Assembly (NCBI RefSeq): GCF_901709675.1
Contig: NC_051089.1
Span: forward strand, 17,542,008-17,606,007
DNA: 64,000 nt
Direction: 5' to 3'
Source: Syngnathus acus
Lineage: Eukaryota; Chordata; Actinopteri; Syngnathiformes; Syngnathidae
The first letter of the stretch is position 1; every line of letters begins with the position of its first letter. Position numbers and translations under genes: made by a program. Shown here piece by piece: positions 1 through 10,140 of the stretch. A model generated the notes under the pieces. That model was not told the DNA's origin, made no database searches, and saw only the letters and a list, made by a program, of their open reading frames with translations.

Positions 1-247
1 AAATAATCGCAAAAGCATTAAACCACCGCCAGTTCCGTGAATTGCTAGATGCCGATCTCCTGCTGCACAACAAAGTCCGCTGGCTATCCAGGGGCGACGT
101 TTTGCATCGCTTTGTTGCTTTGTATTTGTAGCCTACTTAATTGTTTTAATAGTAGGCATACAGCTCATGTATTGACAGTCTATGTTGCCTTATAAAAAGC
201 TTTTAGATTTTTGCGGCTCTTTGAACATTTTGGGTTGCCGACCCCTG
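1..247 (+). mobile_element. hAT transposase C-terminal fragment with right terminus
   Basis: The plus strand from the window start encodes a hAT-type C-terminal segment (ALNHRQFRELLDAD, then HNKVRWLSRGDVLHRF) that stops near 129. The segment resembles the ZBED/GTF2IRD2-like hAT group. The right terminus is gttgccgacccctg at about 234-247, a typical hAT TIR (CAGGGGTCGGCAAC reversed). The left part lies outside the window. It is a non-functional remnant. Confidence 0.6.
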
Positions 248-420
248 CCCTATACAGTCCTCAGGCTCCCTAACAATAGCGGTAGCAGTTTGCATTATTT
301 TATTGCAATGTTTTTCCTTATTCAGATTTGTTTCAAGACTACAGTTTGACTTCACTTTAATGATTAATGCAGTTATTGCAATATTTTTCCTTATTCAGAG
401 AGGGGTGTACTCACTTTTGT
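248..420. mobile_element. Fragment of the CCGTATTGG-type TA DNA element
   Basis: Contains agcggtagcagtttgcatta and the following A/T-rich sequence. The reverse complement of this stretch recurs inside the elements at 4103-5701 and 42958-43400. Neither terminus is present, so this is an internal fragment. Confidence 0.5.
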
Positions 421-429
421 GAGATACTG

Positions 430-1285
430 AATGTGTAGTCGGAACTTTTCTGCCTCGCACACCAGCTCGGGCTCCTTTCCAGCTAGAGAGGTGACATTCC
501 ATGTTCCAAGAGCCAGCTTCTGCAGCCGAGGATCGGACTGCCAGGGTCCCCGCCTCAGCCGCCACCCAACTCACTTTGCACCTGACCCCTTTGGCCCCTC
601 CCACAGGTGGTGAGCCCATGGGAGGGGGACCCACATCTCCTTTTTGGGCTGTGCTGGCCGGGCCCCATGGTGGAAGTCCCGGCCACCAGACGCTCGCCTT
701 CGAGCTCCACCTCCAGACCTGGCTCCAGAGGGGGACCCGCGTCCGGGCGAGGGAAAACGATGTCCATTTATTGCACTCATCATAAGGGTTTCTTGTGAGC
801 CGTGCTTTGTCTGGCCCAGGAGTGTCAAACTCTTTTTTTTTCGCGGGCTGCATTGTAGTCATAGCTTCTTTCGGAGGGCCATTCTGACTGTCAACCCAAA
901 TAAATGTATGAGCACCTCATATTATATACAGTAAAAGCTACAAAACAAACTGACAAATAACTCATTTTCAAATCAGACGAGTAAAAACTGGTCAAATATT
1001 TAAAAAAAAGATATTATTAAAAGTGAAGACAATTTGCAATTCTAGTAATGACACACGAATTTGATGCACAATTTGTCTTCGCGGGCCACATAAAATGATG
1101 TGGCGGAACGTATCTGGCCCCTGGACCTTGAGTTTGACACCTGTGGTCTGGCCCCACACCTAGGACCGTTTGACTTGGGTGACCCTACCAGGGGCATAAA
1201 GCCCTCGACAACATGGCTCCTAGGATCATTAGGACACGCAAACCCCTCGATCACAATAAGGTGATGACTCACGGAGGGGACCTTG
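430..1285 (-). mobile_element. 5' region of a teleost LINE (FADD-VVLLA type), minus strand, split by a hAT
   Basis: Read on the minus strand this is the GC-rich 5' leader of the same LINE family found on the plus strand at 38548-41560 (shared leader around the opposite-strand copy at 38560-38760). It reaches the first residues of the endonuclease (a degraded form of WNVTS) near 480-510 and is then truncated. A 329-bp hAT interrupts it at 817-1145; removing the insertion and one target copy rejoins the LINE. Family assignment (I/Nimb-like or L1-like) is inference. Confidence 0.65.
817..1145. mobile_element. Non-autonomous hAT element, 329 bp, 8-bp TSD
   Basis: Termini are caggagtgtcaaactc at 817 and gagtttgacacctgtg ending at 1145, which are imperfect inverted repeats. 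The 8-bp direct repeat gtctggcc flanks it at 809-816 and 1146-1153, as expected for hAT insertion. No coding potential. Confidence 0.88.
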
Positions 1286-1690
1286 AGCAATATACTAGAA
1301 TAAGTGACATTGTCATCAGTGGAATATCAATTAAACCACCATCTTATGCAAGGGCATTGACGGCAGGCAGCGATGGCTGTGAGCTACATGCAAGCTCAGC
1401 CGAACAACAGGTCGCTGCATTTCTGCAAAAACAAAAAGGAATTACGATGGACTCCAACCTGGTTGAAGGCTGTCATCCGCTACCCAGAAGAAATAGTAGT
1501 GTCAAGCCAGCGGTCATTCTGAGATTCGTCAACAGGAAGCACATAATTGCACTCCTAAAACAGGGTAAGATGCTCAAAGGCACAGATGTCTACATAAATG
1601 AACATCTGACAAAGACCAACACGGACATCACAAAGAAAGCATGTTACCTGAGAAGAATGACAAAAGTACAGAGTACCGTATTGGCCCGAA
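1286..1690 (+). pseudogene. LINE ORF1-like protein fragment
   Basis: The open frame encodes a nucleic-acid-binding ORF1-type segment: LEQYTRISDIVISGI, then a stretch ending in CHPLPRRN, then AVILRFVNRKHIIALL and GKMLKGTDVYINEHLTK. This is the RRM/CTD-like layout seen in L1/Tx1-type ORF1 proteins. It begins directly after the 5' leader fragment and ends where a CCGTATTGG-type TIR starts at about 1678. The N-terminal coiled coil is absent here, but a related N-terminal fragment lies at 51935-52364 on the minus strand. It is a relic, not a host gene. Confidence 0.6.
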
Positions 1691-1930
1691 TATAAGACGG
1701 TGTTCTTTGCATTGAAATAAGATCTTACATTCGGGGTCTAGACATTATACCCATTCACAATGTTAGATGGCGCCAGATATCTTTAAAACGAATGCTGAAC
1801 GTAACTCCCCAGGCCAAAGCAAAACCCTCACGAAGAATAAAAATAGCGGTACCACGAAGAAGTAAATAAAAAATAGCGGTAAGAAAGAAAAGAGAAGACA
1901 ATAAGAGAAGAGATAACAGAAAATGGAGAA
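1678..1930. mobile_element. CCGTATTGG-type TA element, one end
   Basis: Starts with ccgtattggcccgaatataa after a TA dinucleotide and continues with subterminal sequence matching the inverted right end at 5520-5701. It is truncated internally near 1930, and the opposite terminus is not visible nearby. Confidence 0.6.
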
Positions 1931-2079
1931 ACGTAGCGACAATCTGGAGTTTAACTTTTAACTTTAAAAGTGGGTCGAAGATCGGCCATGTTAACCGGCA
2001 GCTGAGGAGAAGTTATGATGAAACAGGGATGAGAATGGCAAATGTGAAAAAACACTGAAAAGTAGCCGGGGGTCTGGGG

Positions 2080-2440
2080 GGGGCGATATATATCGAACAA
2101 ATCGGTATTCGAACGAAAAATTCGAGGTTTTTTGCTTCGGTTGTCGAACAAAAATTTAGAGGTCGGACCTCGCGAGATGAGCCGGGAAGACCCGAGAAAA
2201 GAGGACCGCGAGGCCCGGATGCCGACTGACTCCTTCACCGTTGGGCATGGCTCGAAAACAGCGTCATCGTACAACTCGGAACACAGTCCGTAACCACGTG
2301 CCTGACGGAACATATCCGTAAAGTAGACGTCCCAGTGAAGGTTTTGTGTATTCTCTGTCAAGATATGATCAGCTATGGAGGTTGCGACGCTAGGAACATT
2401 AAGGAGCACATCGAACCAAAAAACACATAAGGTACTTTTT
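2080..2440 (+). mobile_element. Tigger-like end fragment plus a zinc-finger-coding remnant
   Basis: 2085-2230 matches the left subterminal region of the Tigger-like element at 26691 (shared run attcgaac...ttgcttcgg...tgtcg). From 2315 the plus strand encodes VKVLCILCQDMIS followed by NIKEHIEPK, a C-x2-C ... H arrangement like TE BED-type fingers. Both parts are remnants; whether they belong to one element is uncertain. Confidence 0.45.
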
Positions 2441-2544
2441 TACTTTTACAAGCATGTGGGTTTAGAAAGTAACATGATGTTACATGTAAGCTAATGTTAC
2501 GCTATTGTCATAATATTGTCATGATACCATTAAAGAATAAATCT

Positions 2545-3010
2545 TCAATGCTTAATTTGATTAACATAGCTAATGTGGCTAAAGTGGCTAAACGGGGCTA
2601 TCATTAACATCATGACCGACGCGATGCGGCAGTTGCTGCGCTGGCCGCCAACTCCATCTGAAGCAGCTAACCTGCTAGCGTGGCTACATATGCCTCCAGC
2701 TGTTTTCCGTGCATGGTTTGGTGTCCTCTTTCCTGCTGCTTTGACGCCTGTCGGCAGCAATCCATTTTGGGCTGTGGCCACCGCGCCTAGAGACCCCAGG
2801 CAGCAGGACAACGGCTCGACAACAACAGCTCCCGAGGCTACTACCATCGCGCCTGGAAGACTCTGCTTCGGAGCCAGGCCGCTGAACATCGACCCTGCAA
2901 GACCACCACCTGGGACCGTGGCCACCGCCCCTAGAGGCCCCGGGCAGCAGGATAACGTCTCAACAACAGCTCCCGAGGCCACTACCATCGTGCCTTGAAG
3001 AGGCCCTAGG
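2545..3010 (+). repeat. Proline/threonine-rich open frame with a 145-bp duplicated block
   Basis: A 141-codon plus-strand frame (2573-2998) contains two copies of an ATAPR-x-P-xQQDN...TTAPEATT block, starting near 2774 and 2919. The DNA copies are about 145 bp apart and diverged. I do not recognise the protein. Its position between LINE ORF1 and endonuclease fragments suggests TE-derived sequence, but no motif proves this. Confidence 0.35.
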
Positions 3011-3079
3011 AATCCGGTATTAAAAAAAGTACATAAAAACCAAACTCTTTAAAACTCTAAATCACGCTAGAACTGTTTG

Positions 3080-4095
3080 GGACGCCCGGTGCAAACCGAA
3101 GGGCTTTTTCTGTGGACACATAAATATTAGCAGCATGGGTAACAAAATGGAACATCTTCTCACAGCATCTAACATTGACTGTCTGGGACTGTCTGAAACC
3201 TGGCTGTCCAATAAGTCCCCCACATTCCTGGTGAACAGACCAGGATACAATGTGTTCAGAAAGGACAGGGGGTCTGGGAGGCGGGGCAGGGTAGCTCTGT
3301 AGATCAAAGACACTCTGACTTGCAGAGAAATTGTGATCCCTTCTGATGTTAAGTTTGATTGTGTCGGGGTAGAAGTGTCTCTATCGGAAGAAATGTCTGT
3401 CACCATTATATGTCTGTACCTAAGGCTAAGATCGAATTCTATGACCAACTCAAATCGCTCCTGAAATCTAGGGAATCAAAAAATGAAACGATTTATCTAG
3501 GCGACTGGAATGTAAACTGGGATGACAAACAAAGCAGGAAAAATCCAAAACAAGTCACAGACTCCTTTAACTTAGTGCAGCCAGGTGACAAGCCAACTCG
3601 ACTAACAGATAATTCCCAAACTAAAATTGACCTAGTGTTTACCAACAAAGCAGAGAGGATAACAAAAATGTAAAAAATTTTAACCAGTCTATCTGACCAT
3701 AACTTAATCCTCCTGACTAGGAAACTCTCAAAAAAAGAGATTCACATCTCAACCCAAAAAACCCCCATCATGTACTCACTACATACCCAAAAACAAGCTG
3801 GAAGAGCTGGGGGCTGCAGTGAGTCAAGTTGACAGGAGAAGCACTCTCTCTCACTGACATTGAAACAAATAGCCATGCTTTTGTATCCAAATAATTGTCA
3901 ATTTTTGTCTATGTGAAGCCCTTTGAGACTGCTTGTGATTTAGGGCTATACAAATAAACTTGACTTGACTTGAAAGCAGCACTCTGGACATAGAACAGGA
4001 CATTGACCCAGACAAAAACGTCTTCTCCACCATTAACAACATGCTATTACTACAGCAATGATCAGTGTAATAGGGACATTTTGACAAAGGATAAA
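3080..4095 (+). pseudogene. LINE endonuclease (APE-like) fragment, broken by stops
   Basis: The plus strand encodes APE-type endonuclease blocks: NIDCLGLSETWLS (about 3170-3215), GYNVFRKDRGSGRRG, YLGDWNVNW (catalytic GDxN region, about 3495-3525), and a degraded distal part. An in-frame stop sits near 3301 and the frame shifts around 3400. A LINE/SINE tail fragment interrupts it at about 3875-3975. This may belong to the same LINE family as the ORF1 fragment at 1286. Inactive. Confidence 0.6.
3875..3975 (+). mobile_element. LINE/SINE 3' tail fragment
   Basis: Contains gccctttgagactgcttgtg and aataaacttgacttgacttg. The same 3' tail is present at 14385-14470. The TTGAC repeats at the end are a typical non-LTR 3' tail. 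It lies inside the endonuclease fragment. Confidence 0.65.
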
Positions 4096-4221
4096 CTATC
4101 TACCATATTGGCCCGAATATAAGACGACCCTGATTATAAAACGACCCCCTCTTTTTCAAGACTCAAGTTTGAAAAAATACTTTTTGAACACCAAATTTCA
4201 TTTTTATACAGAAAATAATTA

Positions 4222-5193
4222 CCGTAATTTTCGGACTATAAGTCGCGGTTTTTTTCATAGTTTGGGTGGGGGGGCGACTTATACTCAGGAGCGACTTATA
4301 TATGTTTTTTTTCACAAATTTTTACTTGATCATTAACACATCACTTACAAGTATAGTTGACCACTTCACATGTTATTTTTAGTATAGTTGATCACTTCAC
4401 ATGCTTTGATATCTTTATCTTGAACATATTCAAAACATGAAAAATAGAGAGAAAAAATCAAATAAAGTAATTAACACTTTAAACTTGCGCCATATACTCT
4501 GGACATGTCCTCTGTCACCAGGATGACATAAAGGGCGAGAAATTTGATCGATGGATTTAATGATTTGGAGTGACACAAATGGTTTGATAATATTGTTGTT
4601 TATGTGATAGTTATTTAAAATATAGTTTATATATCGTTGTATGGGCCTGTGGAATAATTTGAACTGCGGCGCGGCACACGGCATTGTTGACAAAGGACGA
4701 TCGATAAAAGACGAGAAATTTGATCGATGGATTTAATGATTTGGAGTGACACAAATGGTTTGATAATATTGTTGTTTATGTGATAGTTATTTAAAATATA
4801 GTTTATATATCGTTGTATGGGCCTGTGGAATAATTTGAACTGCGGCGCGGCACACGGCATTGTTGACAAAGGACGATGGATTTAATGAATTGGAGTGACA
4901 CAGATGGTTTTATAAATGTGTTATTTATGTAATAGTTTTTTTTAAATAGCTGAATGTTACGTCAGGCCCGTTCTCAGCTCCTCGTTTGTGTTTGTCATGT
5001 TAGCATACCGTATCGTTTAGCCTGTTGTTGCTCGTTCATGTCTGTTCTTGGTGTTGGATTTGTCGAATAAATTGCCCCCCAAAATGCGACTTATACTCCG
5101 GAGCGACTTATATATGTTTTTTTTCACATTTTTGGGCATTTTATGGCTGGTGCGACTTATACTCCGGTGCGACTTATAGTCCGAAAATTACGG
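4222..5193. mobile_element. CCGTAATTTTCGG-type TA element, 972 bp, nested
   Basis: Left terminus ccgtaattttcggactataa; right terminus ttatagtccgaaaattacgg. TA flanks it at 4220-4221 and 5194-5195. The paralogous site near 43070 reads aataattacagtacatc with a single TA, giving a direct empty site. Subterminal gcgacttata motifs are repeated near both ends (about 4273-4305, 5088-5115, 5150-5180), plausible transposase-binding sites. Superfamily (Tc1/mariner-like) is inferred from the TA target. Confidence 0.9.
4536..4883. repeat. 176-bp tandem duplication inside the TA element
   Basis: The block beginning cgagaaatttgatcgatgg at 4536 repeats from 4712, nearly identical, ending at caaaggacgatgg. 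The high identity indicates a recent internal duplication relative to the rest of the element. Confidence 0.9.
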
Positions 5194-5705
5194 TACAGTA
5201 CATCTGAAACAAATGATAACATATTCGAGAGAAAAAGCATGTTATTTTGCCTCATTCAAATCATGCAAAAACTTTCTATCACATCTTAATATCTGAACAT
5301 TTAAATATGTAACTAAAGTGCAATCACATTTGTAAATGAATGGCTTCTGGTTTTTGAAATGTAAATAAACCAATCTACTGTGATAAAACAACAAAATTGC
5401 AATAACTGCATTAACCATCAAAGTGAAGTCTATTTGTAACTGTATTCTTGAAACAAATCTGAATAAGGAAAAATATTGCAATAAAATAATGCAAACTGCT
5501 ACCGCTATTTTTATTTTCCTTCTTTGTGACAGGCGTTCGCTTTGGCCTGAGGAGTTAAGTTCAGCATTCGCTTTAAAAATATCTGGCGCCATCTAGCGTT
5601 GTGAATGGGTATGATGTCTAGACCCTGAATGTAAAACGACCCCCACTTTTTCAGTCTTATTTCAATGCAAAAAACACCGTCTTATATTCGGGCCAATACA
5701 GTAAT

Positions 5706-6240
5706 TCTTTAACGAGTTTGGCTGGAAGCGGGTCAAGTAAACACGTTGTTTGTTTAGCCGCACTAACCAATTGTGTAAGCCTTTCAAGGGACACGCTTTT
5801 AAAATTTGAGAAGGGTATTGTATGATTGTCAGCTCCCGTAATCGGCGGTCTTGACTGAGTGATTGGAACGTTCATCGTGATTTCATCCCTAATGGACTGA
5901 ATCTTTCAAGCGAAAAATTTCATGAACTCGTCGGCTGAGTGGAAGGAGCTCACGGAGGTCGGCTGGCGTAGTGTTAGCTTTGCCACCGTATCGAATAAGT
6001 ATTTAGGATAGTATTTATTGAGATTAATGATTTGCGAGAAATAATTAGTTTTTAGTAAGATAAGCGCATCTTTGTATTTCAGGAGGCTGTCACGCCATGC
6101 CTGATGGAAAACCTCAAGTTTGGTTAAACGCCATTTGCGCTCAAGCTTTCTACATAATTGCTTAAGCGTACGTGTTTCACGTTCATTCTTTACGTCTGTG
6201 GGCCTTGGCATGCGCTCAATGGCACGGTCTATATTCAGTC
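5706..6240 (-). pseudogene. L2-like LINE linker/RT-start fragment
   Basis: The minus strand encodes the connector between endonuclease and reverse transcriptase: RETRTLKQLCRKLERKWR, then YKDALILLKTNYFSQI, and after a frame change LLDPLPAKLVKELL. This is the typical DPLP motif ahead of RT in L2-like LINEs. It ends at the TA element border (5703). Catalytic RT motifs are absent. Confidence 0.6.
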
Positions 6241-6390
6241 CATTTCCTGTGAGCTGTTCAATTTAATGTTCTTTTGTTTGCACCTGTCCGGAATCTCAAT
6301 TTCTCATCATGATCTTGTATCACCACTTCTTGAGTCTCACCTTGGCCCGTGATAAGTGCATCGTCAGCAATGATGTACAGTCCTGGCAAC

Positions 6391-7160
6391 CAGTGATGTG
6401 CCGACCAACATTTTAGGCCTCTGATCCTGATCCGATCTTTTAACCTTAAATCCGATCTGACTTCAAGTCCCGAGCCGATATTTTGCCTTTAGTATTGAAA
6501 TGTATAAAAGTGAAATATATTTTGAGCAAGTAACTCAACCTTTTATAAGACTAAAGTTCATCAATAAGCATTACTATTATTATTGTAAATCCCACTAAAT
6601 CAAAATCTTACTGAGAATCAAAGGTCAGCTTCAATTGAATATTTTGGACGAACTTAAAAAGTAAAACTCTGACTTGGTAGGGTATTATAAAAAAAGAAAG
6701 TGCTGTCCAGGTGCTACTGATATGGGCTGGTTGTCAAGAGCAATAAATTCGACCAAGCTTTCTGTGATCTTCTTTGCCCTCTTGTTTTTGTTGGACTATT
6801 TGTCTCTTGGTCATAACGTCCAGCATTCGTTGCTTAGCTTTAGCAACCTTTCCATCTGCAGCTTTGCAAAACGCTTTATGCACATTGTCATGTTTTGCCC
6901 TCAAATGACAAATCAAGTTTGTGGTGTTAAATGTAGCTCTGCTGCTACCTCCTCTTGAAATTGCCATGTTGCAGACATTGCAAGTAGCTTTAGGACAGTC
7001 TTCACTCTTGAATATAAAACATTTCCACGCTTCTGACGTGCTTGCTTTGCACCGCCACGGAGGTTTATATTGCACAGCTACCATCAACCGTAACTAGCGG
7101 GTACTTTATGGCAGTTTCCGTAAGACAGACAATTCCAGGGACATATTAAAAAGCCGTGAG
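6391..7160 (-). mobile_element. hAT element fragment with BED-type zinc finger
   Basis: A minus-strand frame (6734-7087) encodes a BED-type finger: ATCNVCNMAISRGG, then NTTNLICHLRAKHDN (C-x2-C ... H-x4-H), the N-terminal DNA-binding domain of hAT transposases. A left terminus cagtgatgtgccgacc is at about 6392. No catalytic domain remains and the right terminus is not clear. Confidence 0.6.
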
Positions 7161-7379
7161 ATGGGGGCAGAAATAATGGGAGCAGCAATTTTTAAAAATC
7201 TTGGGTCCAACTTGTCATAACCTGCTGACTTATTAGTGTCCGGCCATAAGGAATTTATTGGTAACAACTGTCACCAAAAGTCATAGCACTGGGAAATAGG
7301 GGAGGTGTCAGTTTATTTTCCATGGATTTGACTGTTTAAGACAGTCTCGTGCTCCCAACAATACCCCTAAAATATTTTG

Positions 7380-8031
7380 TGCAGATGGCACTGAACTCGA
7401 GTTTGTAAATTGTTACACATATCTTGGTTTATGGTTGGACTCGTCCCTCTCCTTCACTACCCACATAAAACACCTACAGTCAAAAGTCAAATCTCGTCTT
7501 AGCTTCCTCTATCGCAATAAGGCCTCCTTCACCCGTGCAGCTAGACACTCTCTTGTCAAAATGACCATCCTGCCCATTTCTGATCATGGCGACACCATCT
7601 ATAGGATGGCATCCCACTCCACTCTCAATAAGCTGGACCCTCTTCACCACTCCGCTATCCGCTTCGCCACAGGTACGCACTTCTCCACTCACCACTGTGA
7701 TTTGTATAAATTAATTGATTGGACATCACTCCACACCTGACGACTTCACCATTGGTTTCACCTCATTTACAAATCCATACTCGGGATGTCACCTCCCTAT
7801 CTCTCCTCCCTCCTGCACTGTCATCATTGTTCCCTCAATCTAAGGTCCAGTAATCTTATTAAATTCACCATACCCAAAGTACGTACAGTTTTCGGTCGAA
7901 ATTCTTTCCATTTCTCTGCAGCTTATGATTGGAATACTATGCAAAATACCCTTAAATTCGCTGTCATCAAATCATTTACAGTTTCCAAACAAAAATTGCA
8001 ACAAGTTTTAACCGTCTCTTGCAGCTGTTAG
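7380..8031 (+). pseudogene. LINE reverse transcriptase C-terminal fragment
   Basis: The plus strand encodes YLGLWLDSSLSFTTHIKHL, LSFLYRNKASFTRAAR, then after one stop at 7738, HWFHLIYKSILGMSPPYL and SAAYDWNTMQ. This is the thumb and post-RT region of a teleost LINE, lacking the palm and catalytic residues. The next element (a Rex1-like tail) abuts at 8042. Confidence 0.65.
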
Positions 8032-8041
8032 TTTAAATATG

Positions 8042-9645
8042 TTCAAGATTCAAGAGTTTTTATTCGCCATGTTTGAGCGTGCCAAACAAGGAATTTGACT
8101 TCGGTAAAACACACCCTCTGTTCAACATATAGGTGACTAACAACACTCAGGACATGTGAATAATGGCAAAAACAGTGTAGACAAATTCAAAAGGTGTGAA
8201 GAGCAGGATGTTATTGCACAGTAATGCCTCTGAGACTCTATGAGTGGTGTGAGTTCATCAGAGCAGCAGCCTGGGGGAAGAAGCTGTCTCGGTGTCTGCT
8301 GGTTTTGGCGTACCGAGCTCTATAACGCCGTCCGGAGGGGAGTAGTTGAACAGACTGCAACCTGGGTGAGAAGGGTCTGTAGAGATGTTCCTTGCACGTT
8401 TCCTGGTCCTGGACAGGTACAAGTCTTGGATAGATGGGAGGTTGATTCCAATGATCTTTTCTGCAGTCCTGATTGTCCGTTGCAGTCTGTGCTTGTCTTG
8501 TTTGGAGGCTGATCCAAACCAGACAGTGATGGAGGTGCAGAGGACAGACTGGATGATGGCAGTGTGGAAGGTCTTCAGAAGCTCTCGCGGCAGGTTGAAC
8601 TTCTTGAGCTGTCTCAGGAAGTACAGCCTCTGCTGGGCCTTCTTCCGGACAGAGTCTATGTGGCCGGTCCATTTCAGGTCCCGAGAGATTGTGGTTCCCA
8701 GGAACTTGAAGGTGTCTGTGGAGAGAATAGTATTACTGCGGATAGTGAGGGGTAAAAGTGGTGAAGGGTCTCGCCTGAAATCCACTGTCATCTCCACGGT
8801 CTTGAGCGGGTTCAGCTCCAGATGGTTTTGGTTGCACCAGTGGACCAGCCGCTCCACCTCCTGTCTGTACGCAGTCTCATCACCGTCCTGGATCAGTCCG
8901 ATGAGAGTGGTGTCGTCTGCATACGCCAGCAGGAGCTTCACAGGAGAGTCATCTGAGGAGAAATCATTGGTGTAGAGAGAGAAGAGCAGTGGGGAGAGGA
9001 CGCACCCCTGAGGGGCTCCAGTATTGGTGGTCCGGGTGTCAGATGTGATGCCCCCCAGCCTCACACGCTGTCTCCTGTTGGTCAGGAAGCTGGTGATCCA
9101 CTGACAGGTGGGGGCAGGCACCGCAAGCTGGATGAGCTTCTGTTGGAGGATGTCAGGAGCGATGGTGTTGAACGCCGAGCTGAAGTCCACGAACAGGATC
9201 CTGGCGTACGTTCCTGGGGTGTCCAGGTGGTGCAGGATGTAGTGCAATCCCATGTTGACCGCATCATCCACTGACCTGTTTGCCCGGTAGGCAAACTGGA
9301 GGGGGTCAAGCAGGGGGCCCGTGACCTCCTTCAGGTGGTTCAGCACTAACCTCTCGAAAGATTTCATGACCACAGATGTCAGTGCGACGGGTCTATAGTC
9401 ATTCAAACCTGTGATGGCGGGCTTCTTGGCCACTGGAACGATGGTGGAGCTCTTGAAGCACGAGGGCACCTCACACAGCTCCAGAGAACGGTTGAAGATC
9501 CGTGCAAAGGTGGGCGCCAGCTGCTCAGCGCAGACTTTCAAGCAGGAAGGTGACACGCCGTCTGGGCCCGGTGCCTTCCTGGTCTTTTGTCTCCGGAACA
9601 TCTGGCGCACTTCCTCCTCGCGGACCTGGAGTGCGGGCGCGGCCT
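8042..9645 (-). mobile_element. Rex1/CR1-like LINE, 5'-truncated, minus strand
   Basis: The copy begins in the N-terminal RT region (REEEVRQMFRRQ) at about 9640 and runs to a 3' tail at 8042 with TTGAATC-type repeats. A copy of the same family is at 61203-64000. The 5' end is truncated as usual for target-primed insertion. Clade assignment is from overall RT appearance. Confidence 0.8.
8258..9610 (-). CDS. Reverse transcriptase of Rex1/CR1-like LINE, C-terminal frameshift
   Basis: This 450-codon frame encodes RT motifs in order: KAPGPDGVSPSCL, NDYRPVALTSVVMKSFERL, FVDFSSAFNTI (first catalytic Asp), GAPQGCVLSPLLFSLY and AYADDTTLIG (catalytic Asp pair intact), then FKFLGTTIS and the LYFLRQLKKF thumb region. 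The RT domain is complete, but the endonuclease is missing through 5' truncation. A frameshift near 8330-8345 replaces the normal C-terminus: the expected LLPSGRRYRA continuation is found in the next frame down to 8238. It copied its own RNA onto nicked DNA when active; the present copy is dead because of the truncation. No host role is suggested. Confidence 0.75.
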   Translation of the reverse strand: MRQMFRRQKTRKAPGPDGVSPSCLKVCAEQLAPTFARIFNRSLELCEVPSCFKSSTIVPVAKKPAITGLNDYRPVALTSVVMKSFERLVLNHLKEVTGPLLDPLQFAYRANRSVDDAVNMGLHYILHHLDTPGTYARILFVDFSSAFNTIAPDILQQKLIQLAVPAPTCQWITSFLTNRRQRVRLGGITSDTRTTNTGAPQGCVLSPLLFSLYTNDFSSDDSPVKLLLAYADDTTLIGLIQDGDETAYRQEVERLVHWCNQNHLELNPLKTVEMTVDFRRDPSPLLPLTIRSNTILSTDTFKFLGTTISRDLKWTGHIDSVRKKAQQRLYFLRQLKKFNLPRELLKTFHTAIIQSVLCTSITVWFGSASKQDKHRLQRTIRTAEKIIGINLPSIQDLYLSRTRKRARNISTDPSHPGCSLFNYSPPDGVIELGTPKPADTETASSPRLLL

Positions 9646-9651
9646 CTGCAG

Positions 9652-9880
9652 TAGAACTTGTTATATTGTATAGTTTTATTGTTCCTGGTTGTTGTTCTTT
9701 ATTTTTGATTGTGTATTTATATAACCTTGTTTTATGTATTTATTTATTTTTTAGCACTCCATCCCCCACCCCCCTCAAAGTGCCATTGTTCTTTGGGTCA
9801 GGCCGCAGTTGTAAATAAGAACTTGTTCTTAATTGTTTGCCTGGGTAAATAAAGGTTAAATAAATAAAAAAACTTAAAAA
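9652..9880 (+). mobile_element. LINE 3' end with AAATAAA-rich tail
   Basis: Ends in gggtaaataaaggttaaata followed by A-rich sequence, a 3' terminus widespread in fish LINEs. Only the 3' untranslated part is present. It directly abuts the truncated 5' end of the minus-strand Rex1-like copy. Confidence 0.5.
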
Positions 9881-9884
9881 TATC

Positions 9885-10028
9885 TACAGTATTGTACCTT
9901 GTTATAAAAAAATCGTTATAATAATAAAATAGTTCTAAAAACATATTTACAGTATGTACACTTGTACCTTGTTATAAAAGTTGTTATAATAATGAAAGAC
10001 TTCTAAAAACATATTTACAGTATGTATA
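9885..10028. repeat. 70-bp tandem repeat, about two copies
   Basis: The unit containing taccttgttataaaa recurs at 9895 and 9965 and also shares acatatttacagtatgta. A/T-rich, non-coding. Confidence 0.75.
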
Positions 10029-10140
10029 CCCCTCTTTAGTGAAAAAAAAATAATAAAAAATCAAATTCAAGACATACATTTTTTTTACTGGTGCACAAAA
10101 TGAGCCGTGCATGAAAATCACTTTGTTCAAAGTACAAAAC

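Larger units (their letters stand above)
4103..5701. mobile_element. CCGTATTGG-type TA element, carrying a nested second TA element
   Basis: The left end is ccatattggcccgaatataa after TA (4101-4102). The right end is ttatattcgggccaatacag, ending at 5701 before TA (5702-5703). Without the nested 972-bp element it is about 625 bp. A paralogous copy at 42958-43400 lacks the nested insertion. No transposase is seen, so it is a MITE-like non-autonomous element. Confidence 0.8.

Noticed and set aside
8385-8975. 196-codon plus-strand ORF
   Set aside because: Antisense shadow of the Rex1-like RT on the minus strand.
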